This document shows, piece by piece, positions 11,601-19,145 of a stretch of 64,000 nucleotides of DNA (within the stretch, counting starts at the first letter, position 1; each line of letters starts with the position of its first letter). Both the position numbers and the translations under genes were made by a program. The notes under the pieces were generated by a model. The model did no database searches and was not told the DNA's origin. It saw only the letters and a list, made by a program, of their open reading frames with translations. Origin of the DNA: Candidatus Kapaibacterium sp. (GTDB taxonomy: Bacteria > Bacteroidota > Ignavibacteria > Kapaibacteriales > UBA2268); NCBI GenBank assembly GCA_028376765.1, contig JAONBD010000003.1:1-64000 (forward strand), in the 5' to 3' direction.

Positions 11601-12707
11601 TCATCTTATAATTGGGAAATAGAAGGCGGAGAAATAGTTACAAATAATGATGCCGAAATTACTGTAAAATGGGGTAATGAATCGGTTGGAGAGCTAAAGG
11701 TATTTGTAGAAAATAGCTTTGGTTGCAAGTCTGCTGATGATATTAATATAGTACTTTCTGATAACATAGAAATATCTATATCTCCCGAAATCAATTTTAT
11801 TTGCATTGGAGATTCTACCGAATTTTCGACTTCCTCAGCTACTTTTTTAAATAATAATTGGGAGATTGAAGGCGGAGAAATTTTAAATCAAACTGAAAAT
11901 TCCGTTACTATTTTTTGGAACGAAGCTGGAAAATCGACTCTATATTTAACACAAATAAATAACAATACTTCAACTACTCAAACTGAAAATATAGAAATAG
12001 ATGTACTTGCAATACCCGAACTTAAAATCAGCTCTTCAACTATCAATTATTGTATTGACCAAACCAGTGTTTTGGAGTTTGAAACAATCCCTGGTTTGCA
12101 ATTGCAAGCAAATATTGAAAACGGAATAATAGATAAGATAGATGGTAATAAGGTTGAGTTTAGGTTTACTAAAATTGGAGTAGGTGAAATTACAGTTAGC
12201 GGTCAAGTTGGAAATAATGGATGCAAGGGATATAATAGCAGTACTTTTTTGATAGCTGAAAATACTGATGAGGTCCAGCTAGATTTAATTAAAGGAATAA
12301 TTTCATCAAGCAAACCAGCATATTTTTTGCTAAATAATTCAGTTCTATTAAATGAAAGCCCAGCATTGGAGTACACTCCATCAGAAAATGGGAACTATTC
12401 TGCATATACATTAGATATGTTTGGATGTAAATCAGAAATTTCGAATACAATATTTATTAATTATTTTTCTGTAATGGATTTACCCGAATATATAAACATA
12501 TATCCAAACCCTGCAGATAATATTCTAAATATTAATTCTAAATATAATATTAATTTAAAATTAATTGATATTAATGGAAATACTTTAATAGACCTAAAAA
12601 ATATAAACAAAACAAGCTTGGATATATCCAAAATATATTCTGGTTTTTATTTGATAGAAATTCAAAATAAAAATATCTATTATAGAGAAAAATTAATAAT
12701 AAAATAA
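8682..12707 (+). CDS. SBBP-type beta-propeller/PKD-like secreted protein with type A T9SS sorting domain
   Basis: Repeated (W)ASYYGGxxxD...DAFLVKINPEG blades; C-terminal YINIYPNPADNILNINSKY...SGFYLIEIQNKNIYYREKLIIK. Confidence 0.85.
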   Translation: MNKYLILAVFLPILLISSPIEFRIGEQINYLDGSNSDVMVRSVLDNYIFDLSDDEFRFTLFKNFNENNEDYLEYESINFEILFDKQETIENTLGSINFNKFTYWNATIPKRIDKLYKNGIPNNIEIYDYVEWKAIDSRLQRFNFKFFEFMGNIKYDIELSNKNLNKLKIKLNKPAYITDSGELLVKGKLGNIISERPISYLIDENSGTKSLIDLEYSLSGDTLGFVSKSILPKNSRIIIDPVLRVESSYYGGLDDDRFYDMDRDAAGNYYLTGITSSAGKIAFNGHQTIKNNLNDAFLVKINPEGNRVWASYYGGDQIDIVYGIGVSPDGDIAIVGETLSDEDIATSGSHQEELGGGSSDGFIAYFNTDGERQWASYYGGLESDKLNDVVLDNFGNSYAVGFTRSEDNIAFDGYQNIRNGNSDGFMVKFNPLGQRRWGSYYGGSENDYINSIDLDENGNIYVCGTTQSSSNIALNGYKNNYTGAFDAFISKFDASGDLTWASYFGGTKDETANSVNYHNGNVVLAGSSQSNNIAIGGNQTSHGGSYDGYFALFDDDGNFKLSSYFGGSQNDDISSAYLSDDALYVCGYTRSDNNISFNAYQEFRKAQFDASFAKYNLDGTIEYGSYYGGSESDFARSIRIDSDTIFVAGYSNSSSDIADNGYQNFNSGSDDGIFIFLKDQITPKINANFQELYCGGESYSVEFDLVGDFPNKVNLRLELSDKNGNFQNSQLLKEGEFSSDITNLFDFNISNTLSTSSLYKIKIVSDNPKAESNSTESITILAPVKISGLLDRYCVNKDYYLNANTINGSTYEWILPNGNRIENVNRININHNNSGTYTYKLIQNCFGCISEIEFDIELIDTPIISITPNDDVCRYDTVNYQLQYDIPRSNFTLEWKLFDAKLISGDLKLSDNLDVRLDGDNPRIEVTVYEKGTGCVVEETISINYYENIIPKILGPEKTCKNCTENYKISDIYSSYNWEIEGGEIVTNNDAEITVKWGNESVGELKVFVENSFGCKSADDINIVLSDNIEISISPEINFICIGDSTEFSTSSATFLNNNWEIEGGEILNQTENSVTIFWNEAGKSTLYLTQINNNTSTTQTENIEIDVLAIPELKISSSTINYCIDQTSVLEFETIPGLQLQANIENGIIDKIDGNKVEFRFTKIGVGEITVSGQVGNNGCKGYNSSTFLIAENTDEVQLDLIKGIISSSKPAYFLLNNSVLLNESPALEYTPSENGNYSAYTLDMFGCKSEISNTIFINYFSVMDLPEYINIYPNPADNILNINSKYNINLKLIDINGNTLIDLKNINKTSLDISKIYSGFYLIEIQNKNIYYREKLIIK

Positions 12708-12711
12708 ACTA

Positions 12712-13326
12712 TTAATCTATTTTTACAAAGCTACAAAATAGAAAATTCTGAGTGGTATTGAATGGCGTTGTGTGATCTGATTTTACGCACTTAATTTTTT
12801 TAAAATTATCATTAAATAGTTTACTCAATTTTGGTTCACTATACTGAGAAATTTCTAAACCACTGCATTTAAGAGGCCCTTCATCAGAAAAAGTGCCCAT
12901 AATTAAAGATCCGTTCACAAACTCTAAGACTGTATTTACATAGTGTTCAATTTCTGTTTTATTGGTTAAAAAGTGAAATGCGGCTCTATCGTGCCATAAA
13001 TCATACTTTTTTTTAGGTTTAAAATCTAGAATATCACTAACGATCCAAGTTACAGCTTTTGCCTTTTCTCCTAACCGGATTTTAGACTTTTCTAATGCTT
13101 TTTCTGAAATATCTAAAACGGTAATATTTTGATAGCCTTCGTCAATTAGATAATCAACCAAATTACTATCTCCTCCACCAATATCGATAATTTCAGCAGA
13201 TTTATCAATTTTTAAATCAGATATAAACTCAAGTGAAATTATTGGTTTTTTCTGAGTCCAGCTTACTTCGTCTTTATTCTTAGTTTGGTAAACTGTTTCC
13301 CAGTGATTTTTTCTGTTAATATCCAT
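12712..13326 (-). CDS. Class I SAM-dependent methyltransferase
   Basis: EIIDIGGGDSNLVDYLI motif I; VTWIVSDILDF; LWHDRAAFHFL. Confidence 0.8.
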   Translation of the reverse strand: MDINRKNHWETVYQTKNKDEVSWTQKKPIISLEFISDLKIDKSAEIIDIGGGDSNLVDYLIDEGYQNITVLDISEKALEKSKIRLGEKAKAVTWIVSDILDFKPKKKYDLWHDRAAFHFLTNKTEIEHYVNTVLEFVNGSLIMGTFSDEGPLKCSGLEISQYSEPKLSKLFNDNFKKIKCVKSDHTTPFNTTQNFLFCSFVKID

Positions 13327-13330
13327 AGCA

Positions 13331-13338
13331 CAAATATA
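13331..13338 (-). promoter_or_regulatory. -7 box TATATTTG, 4 nt before the methyltransferase ATG
   Basis: Reverse complement of caaatata; TGCT spacer then ATG at 13326. Confidence 0.6.
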
Positions 13339-13457
13339 TACATTTTATAAAAAGCAACATATTCTAGGGGTTAATCTTTTACAGAAACATTCATAATTAA
13401 ATATTTACTTTTAGTAGGAATTCAAATAATACATAGATTTAATTCGTTTTAATCAAT

Positions 13458-14477
13458 ATGAATAATCCTATTAAAAATATTACGCCACTTGGCTTTCAGT
13501 GGCAAACAGCGGATCCTTTTTTGTTTTGTGTACATCACGAAGATTTTTATCCTGAAGGAAATGATCAAATGGGAATAAACCCTGAAAACCTTCAAGGGCG
13601 ATACCTTGGTAACGATTTTCAACTAAAAGATGGATTCAGAATGTATCATGGAAATCCAGTACCTGGATTTCCGCAGCATCCACACAGGGGCTTTGAAACT
13701 ATAACAATTGTTCGTGATGGCTTTGTAGATCATAGCGATTCTCATGGTGGATTAGGCAGGTATGGCAATGGCGACGTGCAATGGATGACTGCAGGAAAAG
13801 GTTTAAATCATGCAGAAATGTTTCCGCTTGTTCATTCCGACAAACCTAACCGAACTGAGCTTTTTCAAATATGGTTAAATCTTCCTAAGAAAAATAAATT
13901 TGTGAAACCTGATTATAAAATGCTCTGGGCCGAGGATATTCCTAAAATTGAAGTAAGAAATGAAGCTGGAAAAAAAGCAATTGTCGAATTAATCGCTGGT
14001 AGCTTCGACAATAAAAAAGCGGTAGCACCACCAGAAAATTCTTGGGCTGCAGATAGTAACAACCAACTTTCCATATTAAATATACTAATGGAATCTGGAT
14101 CGGAAATTTCAATTCCAAGAGTAAACCTTGAAGAATTTAATAGGAATTTATATTTTTATAGGGGCGAATCGATTACCATCAATAATGAAAAAATCAATAA
14201 TAATTGTAGAGTAGAACTAAATTCAAACGATGATATAGTTATAAAAAATGGTGAGAAGCCTACTTCTATTTTGCTTCTCCAGTCAAAACCAATAAACGAG
14301 CCAGTTGCACAACAAGGGCCTTTTGTAATGAATACTGTTGGAGAAATAAAGGAAGCAATTTTAGAATACCAGCAAACTGAATTTGGTGGTTGGCCATTTG
14401 ACAGAAGCGACTATGTTCATGCTAAAGAAAAAGGAAGATTCGCAAAATATTCTGATGGTAGTTCAGAAGAAAAATAA
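13458..14477 (+). CDS. Pirin family protein
   Basis: FRMYHGNPVPGFPQHPHRGFETITIVRDGFVDHSDSHGGLGRYGNGDVQWMTAGKGLNHAEMFP. Confidence 0.9.
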   Translation: MNNPIKNITPLGFQWQTADPFLFCVHHEDFYPEGNDQMGINPENLQGRYLGNDFQLKDGFRMYHGNPVPGFPQHPHRGFETITIVRDGFVDHSDSHGGLGRYGNGDVQWMTAGKGLNHAEMFPLVHSDKPNRTELFQIWLNLPKKNKFVKPDYKMLWAEDIPKIEVRNEAGKKAIVELIAGSFDNKKAVAPPENSWAADSNNQLSILNILMESGSEISIPRVNLEEFNRNLYFYRGESITINNEKINNNCRVELNSNDDIVIKNGEKPTSILLLQSKPINEPVAQQGPFVMNTVGEIKEAILEYQQTEFGGWPFDRSDYVHAKEKGRFAKYSDGSSEEK

Positions 14478-14572
14478 ATTATTCTAGTTGGATTTTGAAT
14501 TGTTTCTGTATTGAAAACAATACAACGTATGTTTGTGCAACTTGGAAATGTTAATGGTTGTAAAAACTTATA

Positions 14573-15190
14573 TTAATTAGATATATTGGTAAAGTCAAAT
14601 ATCAAATGTTTTAAGATTCCTATTTCAATATGTTCAGATTCAAAATAATCTTTATGTAGATGATTTTTTTTAGAAATCAAAGTTTCGGTACTTCTATTAT
14701 CTTTTTTTATTAGAAGGGAGTTAATTCCTTGAATAGTCTTGTTTAAATCTCCTTCTAATAAATACCCAACTAAACTTCCATTTTCGTATTTTTTAGTAGT
14801 AAAGTTATTAATACCTGTAGCAATGTATCTCCGTTTGAGTGCAGAACTTTTTTCTTTTAAGTTTTTTGCTTCAAAAAAATACTTCAATTCTAGTTTTGAA
14901 ATTATACTAGACATTTTCAAATCTACACGTGGTAGTTTATCTGCAAAACCTTTCTTTTTCTCTATATCTTCTGATAAATGTTCTTCTCTGGTTGCAAATA
15001 TGCTAAACTCAAGTCTTTTAGGGTTACTGTCTAATTTTTCAAATAATACTTGTGAGATATCATTCTCGTCCATATTTAATTTTATAATTTTCTCATTTAT
15101 TGAAGAATGATAAGCTTCAGCCATTAAAATAAAACATTTATCCTCAAATGCCTTTTTGAATTTTTCGTGAATATTCGTATTTAATGCCAT
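14573..15190 (-). CDS. Putative PD-(D/E)XK-type nuclease partner of the adjacent DNA methylase
   Basis: PRVDLKM...LKYFFEAKNLKEK gives D-x(n)-ExK spacing; starts 2 nt after the methylase stop (same strand). Confidence 0.4.
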   Translation of the reverse strand: MALNTNIHEKFKKAFEDKCFILMAEAYHSSINEKIIKLNMDENDISQVLFEKLDSNPKRLEFSIFATREEHLSEDIEKKKGFADKLPRVDLKMSSIISKLELKYFFEAKNLKEKSSALKRRYIATGINNFTTKKYENGSLVGYLLEGDLNKTIQGINSLLIKKDNRSTETLISKKNHLHKDYFESEHIEIGILKHLIFDFTNISN

Positions 15191-15192
15191 AT

Positions 15193-18100
15193 TTAATTCT
15201 CGTTTAAAATTTCAAGAATTAACTCAGAAGCATATTCTAATGCCATTGATTGCGACCAGAATCTTCTTTGATTTGGTCTAATAATATAAATATTATTCCC
15301 TGATTTATAATTAAGTTTTTTTCTAAAATAGATATTGGTGGCTTTTTCTTCCCATAAGTGTTTATCGAGTTTTTTTAATTCATCATCAATAAAATCTTCT
15401 GATTGAAAAGTTTCGTTTTTCTTTTCATTAAAAGAAATTTTAATCATCATTAAAGGACTAAATCTATTGATAGAATTAAAAACTGTAGCATTTGCAAATA
15501 AATCTTGTCCGTCAAGAAAATTATTTAATTCATTAGAAATTAATGTGCTAAAAATTTTTACTTGCTCTTGAAGTGCGGGGAATAATGCTTTTGATTTTTC
15601 TTGATTATGAAATAAATCAACCGAAATTTGGATTGTATCTGAAATAGAAATTAAATCATTTGATGAAAGATAATATATATTTTTAATTTCTGAATTCCAT
15701 TTATTTGTTTCAAAAGTTATTTCATCTTGACTAAATAAAGTATCGTTTTCCTCAAAATTTAATTTCGAGAATTTCTGTTCTTTAATTTTTTTTAAATCTA
15801 ATTCTTGATAAGGGAAATTTAGGTATTCAGTTAAAACAATTCTATCTCTTTCTAGACCCCAAGAAGATGAAGTAAGGAAAAAGAAGTAGGTTGCTAAATG
15901 TGAGTTAAACGTAATTACGATTGATTTTAATTTATCAGCATCTTTAGAAGAAAAACCATATACAGCTTTATTATAAAAGATATTATAGTCAAAGTAACTC
16001 GATAGGATATTCTTATTTGTAATACCTTCTTTAATTACAGCGAGAGGCTGTTCGAATAATTTTGTGTTATTTTTCCTGAACTCTCCGCTTATATCTTGGC
16101 TCTTATTCTTATTTGTGTAATATTTATTAATTTTAGATGTACCAATGTGCTTACCGTCAACTAAAATTTTGTTTTCTTCTTTTTCTTTTGGGTGTAAACC
16201 AGAACCATACTCAATATTGTTTTTACTCAAATAGCTTTTAAAGCATTCATTTTGTTTATTTAGTTTTTGGATTAATTCCCAATCATTCATTCCGCCCCAC
16301 ATTGCAACCTTCCAGATTTTGGTGTCAGGTTTTTGGCTTTCCTCTCTTGGTAAATATTTTAAATCTGTGGAATCTATAATTAAACCTTCAATTATATTTG
16401 ATTTAATATAAGTTTTAGGTGAATAATATGTGATTGTATTTGAGATTGTCTTTGGTTGCTCTTTTTGATAAAATACAATGCTTATAGGACCAGTTGCATC
16501 TCCAAATAATTGACCTCCAAAATTTTTCTTTGCATTACGAAGTATCGAAAAATTATATATTTTTTCTACATAGTTTTCGTTAAATAACCATTCTCTAAAA
16601 TTCTGATAAGTACCTCCTGTATTAGTTAAAACCTTGGTATTAAATATTAGAGCTATTTCTCCATTGGGTGCAAACTTTGTGGATTTATGTAAAAATGGTA
16701 AAACCATTTGTTTAGCAAAATCAAATTGTTTGTTATAATTTTTTACAGATTCAAGTAAACCAGTATTACCAAACGGTGGGTTTCCGACTACAAGATTAAA
16801 TTCTATATTTTCTACTTCTTTATTTGTCTCAATGGTATCTCTGCAAAATAAATTTGCTCCTTGTTTTTTTAAAGTTTTATCATTTGGGTTGTTGATTAGG
16901 TTGGGTAAGCTATGATTTTTATTTTGCCAAATATTTTTAGGGTTCAGATTATCAACTAAAGCTAAGTATAAACTAAAAGCAGCAACTTTAATTGCTTGTG
17001 GATGTAATTCAATTCCAAAAATATTATCTGTAAGTAGTTTTTTTAATTTATTAAAGTCGGTTAGTTTTTCATTATGGGAATTCTCATAACGCTTTACTAA
17101 TCGTTTAAAGCATTCTACTAAAAAAATTCCAGAACCACAGGATGGGTCTAAAATCTTAATATTATAGTTTGTTTCACTATTATTAACAGGTAATTTTTCA
17201 TTTAAAATAAATTCAACCAAAGAAGGTGGTGTGTAATATGTTCCTGTTTTTTTCTTTAATTCAGGGTCAGTTTTAAATAAAAAGTTTTCATAGATTTCAC
17301 TTAACAATTCTATTTGTATAATGCTAAAATCAAATAGTCTCCAATCCTCAAATAAGTTTATTTGTGATGTGTTTTCATTACCACTAATAAAACATTTTTT
17401 AATTAATTGAAGTTGATTGGTAGATATGTTTTCTCCATCTTCTAAAGTGAACACGTTACCATTGAAATGTTCCTCTAATTTATCGAATAAATCATAAGTT
17501 GATTTTACATCATTTAGAATGTCAAAGTAAGATTTTGCTCCTTTTCTTATTTTAGAATAAAATATCTTATCTGTGGCTCCTCTATCTTGCAGATATAAAA
17601 GAAACAAAGAACGAAGAATGATCTTGTTGATAAAATTAATGTCAAGACCTTGATTTTGAAGTTGATTAGCTGTGTTAACTAAACTATCTACTAAATACTT
17701 GTCTACTCTACGTTGTAAATTTATTTTATCTCTGATAAATTGAGCTTCTTCCAAAGTCCAGATAATTCCCGTATCAATGGCAATAGTTGAAAAAAGTCGA
17801 TTAAGCTCTTGAATTTGTTCTTTGTCAGAATAAGTATAAGATTTTATTTCAATTTTTTGCAGTTCAATATTATAATCAAAATCATCTTTAGTGATGATAA
17901 TAGGTTTTTCAGAACAGTTATAAATACGAATTTCTGTTTCAGAATAAACGTATAGAAATAGTACTTTTTTGAAGTTCCAAGCTTTTTTGTGAGTGTTTGC
18001 AATTTCTTTTAATGAACCTGTATCGAATGAGTTTATTTTTTTTAAAAATATAGCAGGAAAGCTATTGTCGTTTTCATCGGTATTAAAATAAACTGCATCT

Positions 18101-18222
18101 ATGCCAAACTCTTTTGCTTGGTTCAAGACAATAGATTTACTTTCGGACAGCTTTTTGCTTTTCGAAGTAGTAGAAATGGCTTTGTTTAAACCAATTAAAT
18201 CTATTGTTTTTTGTCCGTTCAT
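15193..18222 (-). CDS. Eco57I-like N6-adenine DNA methyltransferase / restriction-modification protein
   Basis: KKKTGTYYTPPSLVEFIL (motif X region), ILDPSCGSGIFLVECF (motif I), LVVGNPPFGN (motif IV NPPF), C-terminal TRD-like half. Confidence 0.85.
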   Translation of the reverse strand: MNGQKTIDLIGLNKAISTTSKSKKLSESKSIVLNQAKEFGIDAVYFNTDENDNSFPAIFLKKINSFDTGSLKEIANTHKKAWNFKKVLFLYVYSETEIRIYNCSEKPIIITKDDFDYNIELQKIEIKSYTYSDKEQIQELNRLFSTIAIDTGIIWTLEEAQFIRDKINLQRRVDKYLVDSLVNTANQLQNQGLDINFINKIILRSLFLLYLQDRGATDKIFYSKIRKGAKSYFDILNDVKSTYDLFDKLEEHFNGNVFTLEDGENISTNQLQLIKKCFISGNENTSQINLFEDWRLFDFSIIQIELLSEIYENFLFKTDPELKKKTGTYYTPPSLVEFILNEKLPVNNSETNYNIKILDPSCGSGIFLVECFKRLVKRYENSHNEKLTDFNKLKKLLTDNIFGIELHPQAIKVAAFSLYLALVDNLNPKNIWQNKNHSLPNLINNPNDKTLKKQGANLFCRDTIETNKEVENIEFNLVVGNPPFGNTGLLESVKNYNKQFDFAKQMVLPFLHKSTKFAPNGEIALIFNTKVLTNTGGTYQNFREWLFNENYVEKIYNFSILRNAKKNFGGQLFGDATGPISIVFYQKEQPKTISNTITYYSPKTYIKSNIIEGLIIDSTDLKYLPREESQKPDTKIWKVAMWGGMNDWELIQKLNKQNECFKSYLSKNNIEYGSGLHPKEKEENKILVDGKHIGTSKINKYYTNKNKSQDISGEFRKNNTKLFEQPLAVIKEGITNKNILSSYFDYNIFYNKAVYGFSSKDADKLKSIVITFNSHLATYFFFLTSSSWGLERDRIVLTEYLNFPYQELDLKKIKEQKFSKLNFEENDTLFSQDEITFETNKWNSEIKNIYYLSSNDLISISDTIQISVDLFHNQEKSKALFPALQEQVKIFSTLISNELNNFLDGQDLFANATVFNSINRFSPLMMIKISFNEKKNETFQSEDFIDDELKKLDKHLWEEKATNIYFRKKLNYKSGNNIYIIRPNQRRFWSQSMALEYASELILEILNEN

Positions 18223-18277
18223 TATTATTTTCTATGGTCTTTTTTGGTTTTTCATAAAATACGAATTCATTAACCCA

Positions 18278-18310
18278 CAAATTTATTCTTTTTGAAAAAA
18301 TAAAGTCAAA
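18278..18310 (-). promoter_or_regulatory. Candidate promoter of the methylase/nuclease operon (TTTG-N21-TAAATTTG)
   Basis: caaattta at 18278-18285 and caaa at 18307-18310 on + strand, 21 nt apart, upstream of start at 18222. Confidence 0.55.
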
Positions 18311-18396
18311 TTACTTTTGCAGATAGTCAACAATGGATAAGCTACAATTTTTTTAGCATTAAAATATATTAGTGGCAAAACCGAAAATGCTAAGAT

Positions 18397-18412
18397 AAAC
18401 GACTGGTCGTTT
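18397..18412. promoter_or_regulatory. 16-bp palindrome AAACGAC-TG-GTCGTTT, TetR-family-operator-like
   Basis: Perfect 7-bp arms with 2-nt centre. Confidence 0.4.
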
Positions 18413-18686
18413 GAATCTCAAACATTACATATATTTACATTGCTTATATAAATTATATAGTGTTTTTAGTAAGTGCATATATATATAAATACTTTAACTA
18501 TTGAATACTGCATTTGTAACTATACGCACAAGCTAATTTAATGAAAATTTAAACAGCACTCGCTATATTTTATAAACCATTTACAAAATATGGATAAACC
18601 ATTTTCTTGTATTTTGTTTTTGGATTGGTAACTTTCGTCCAAAAAAGAATCAACGAATACAGCGGTAGAAACATTCTGCAAGGTGT

Positions 18687-18790
18687 GCTCGTCATTAAGA
18701 CTGGAGCGAAGCGGAAGGATGAATCCAGTGAAAACATTGACCATACTGGATTCTTCAATCGGACTGAAGTCCTCTTTCTGAATGACGAGC
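18687..18790. repeat. 104-bp imperfect palindromic interspersed element
   Basis: GCTCGTCATT (18687-18696) / AATGACGAGC (18781-18790) termini and inner GAATCCAGT (18721-18729) / ACTGGATTC (18745-18753); contains GGAGCGAAGCGGAAGGATGAATCCAGT. Confidence 0.75.
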
Positions 18791-18807
18791 CAGTGAAAAA
18801 GTGGAAG

Positions 18808-18862
18808 TGGTGACACTTTAAAAAACGAAAAAGTGTTACCAGGTGTTACCAGATGTAACCAA
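18808..18862. repeat. Hairpin plus 10-bp iteron-like TGTTACCA repeats, cluster 1
   Basis: TGGTGACACTTT/AAAGTGTTACCA arms (11/12) then GTGTTACCAG GTGTTACCAG ATGTAACCAA. Confidence 0.65.
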
Positions 18863-19032
18863 CATAATTTAAAATTGCTTTAAACAAATACCTTTATTTT
18901 TTTGTTTCTGAAACTTACTTTGTAGAAAACACACTTACTTATCAGTACAACCTTAATAAAATTTCATATATTAATTTAGAAAAAATGAAACAAAGCGAGG
19001 TTTCAACTTAGTAGGGTTAGCCCCCACCTAAA

Positions 19033-19054
19033 TCCTCCCCCTAAAGGGTGAGGA
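19033..19054. repeat. C-rich hairpin element TCCTCCCCCTAAAGGGTGAGGA
   Basis: Complementary arms with one mismatch, within ...TAGCCCCCACCTAAATCCTCCCCCTAAAGGGTGAGGACTT. Confidence 0.6.
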
Positions 19055-19092
19055 CTTGAAAAAATCGAAAAAGTGTTACCAACTGTTACCAG
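19054..19092. repeat. Iteron-like TGTTACCA repeats, cluster 2 (direct repeat of cluster 1, 240 bp away)
   Basis: ACTTGAAAAAATCGAAAAAGTGTTACCA matches 18815-18841; followed by CTGTTACCAG. Confidence 0.65.
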
Positions 19093-19145
19093 TTCTTTGA
19101 AAAAGTTGACGAAAAATATACCTGAACTTGATATTTAAATTAGAT

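Noticed and set aside
18538-18816. ORFs 18538-18816(-), 18570-18758(-) and 18607-18813(+)
   Set aside because: They are translations across the palindromic element; no protein-like pattern and mutually overlapping on both strands.
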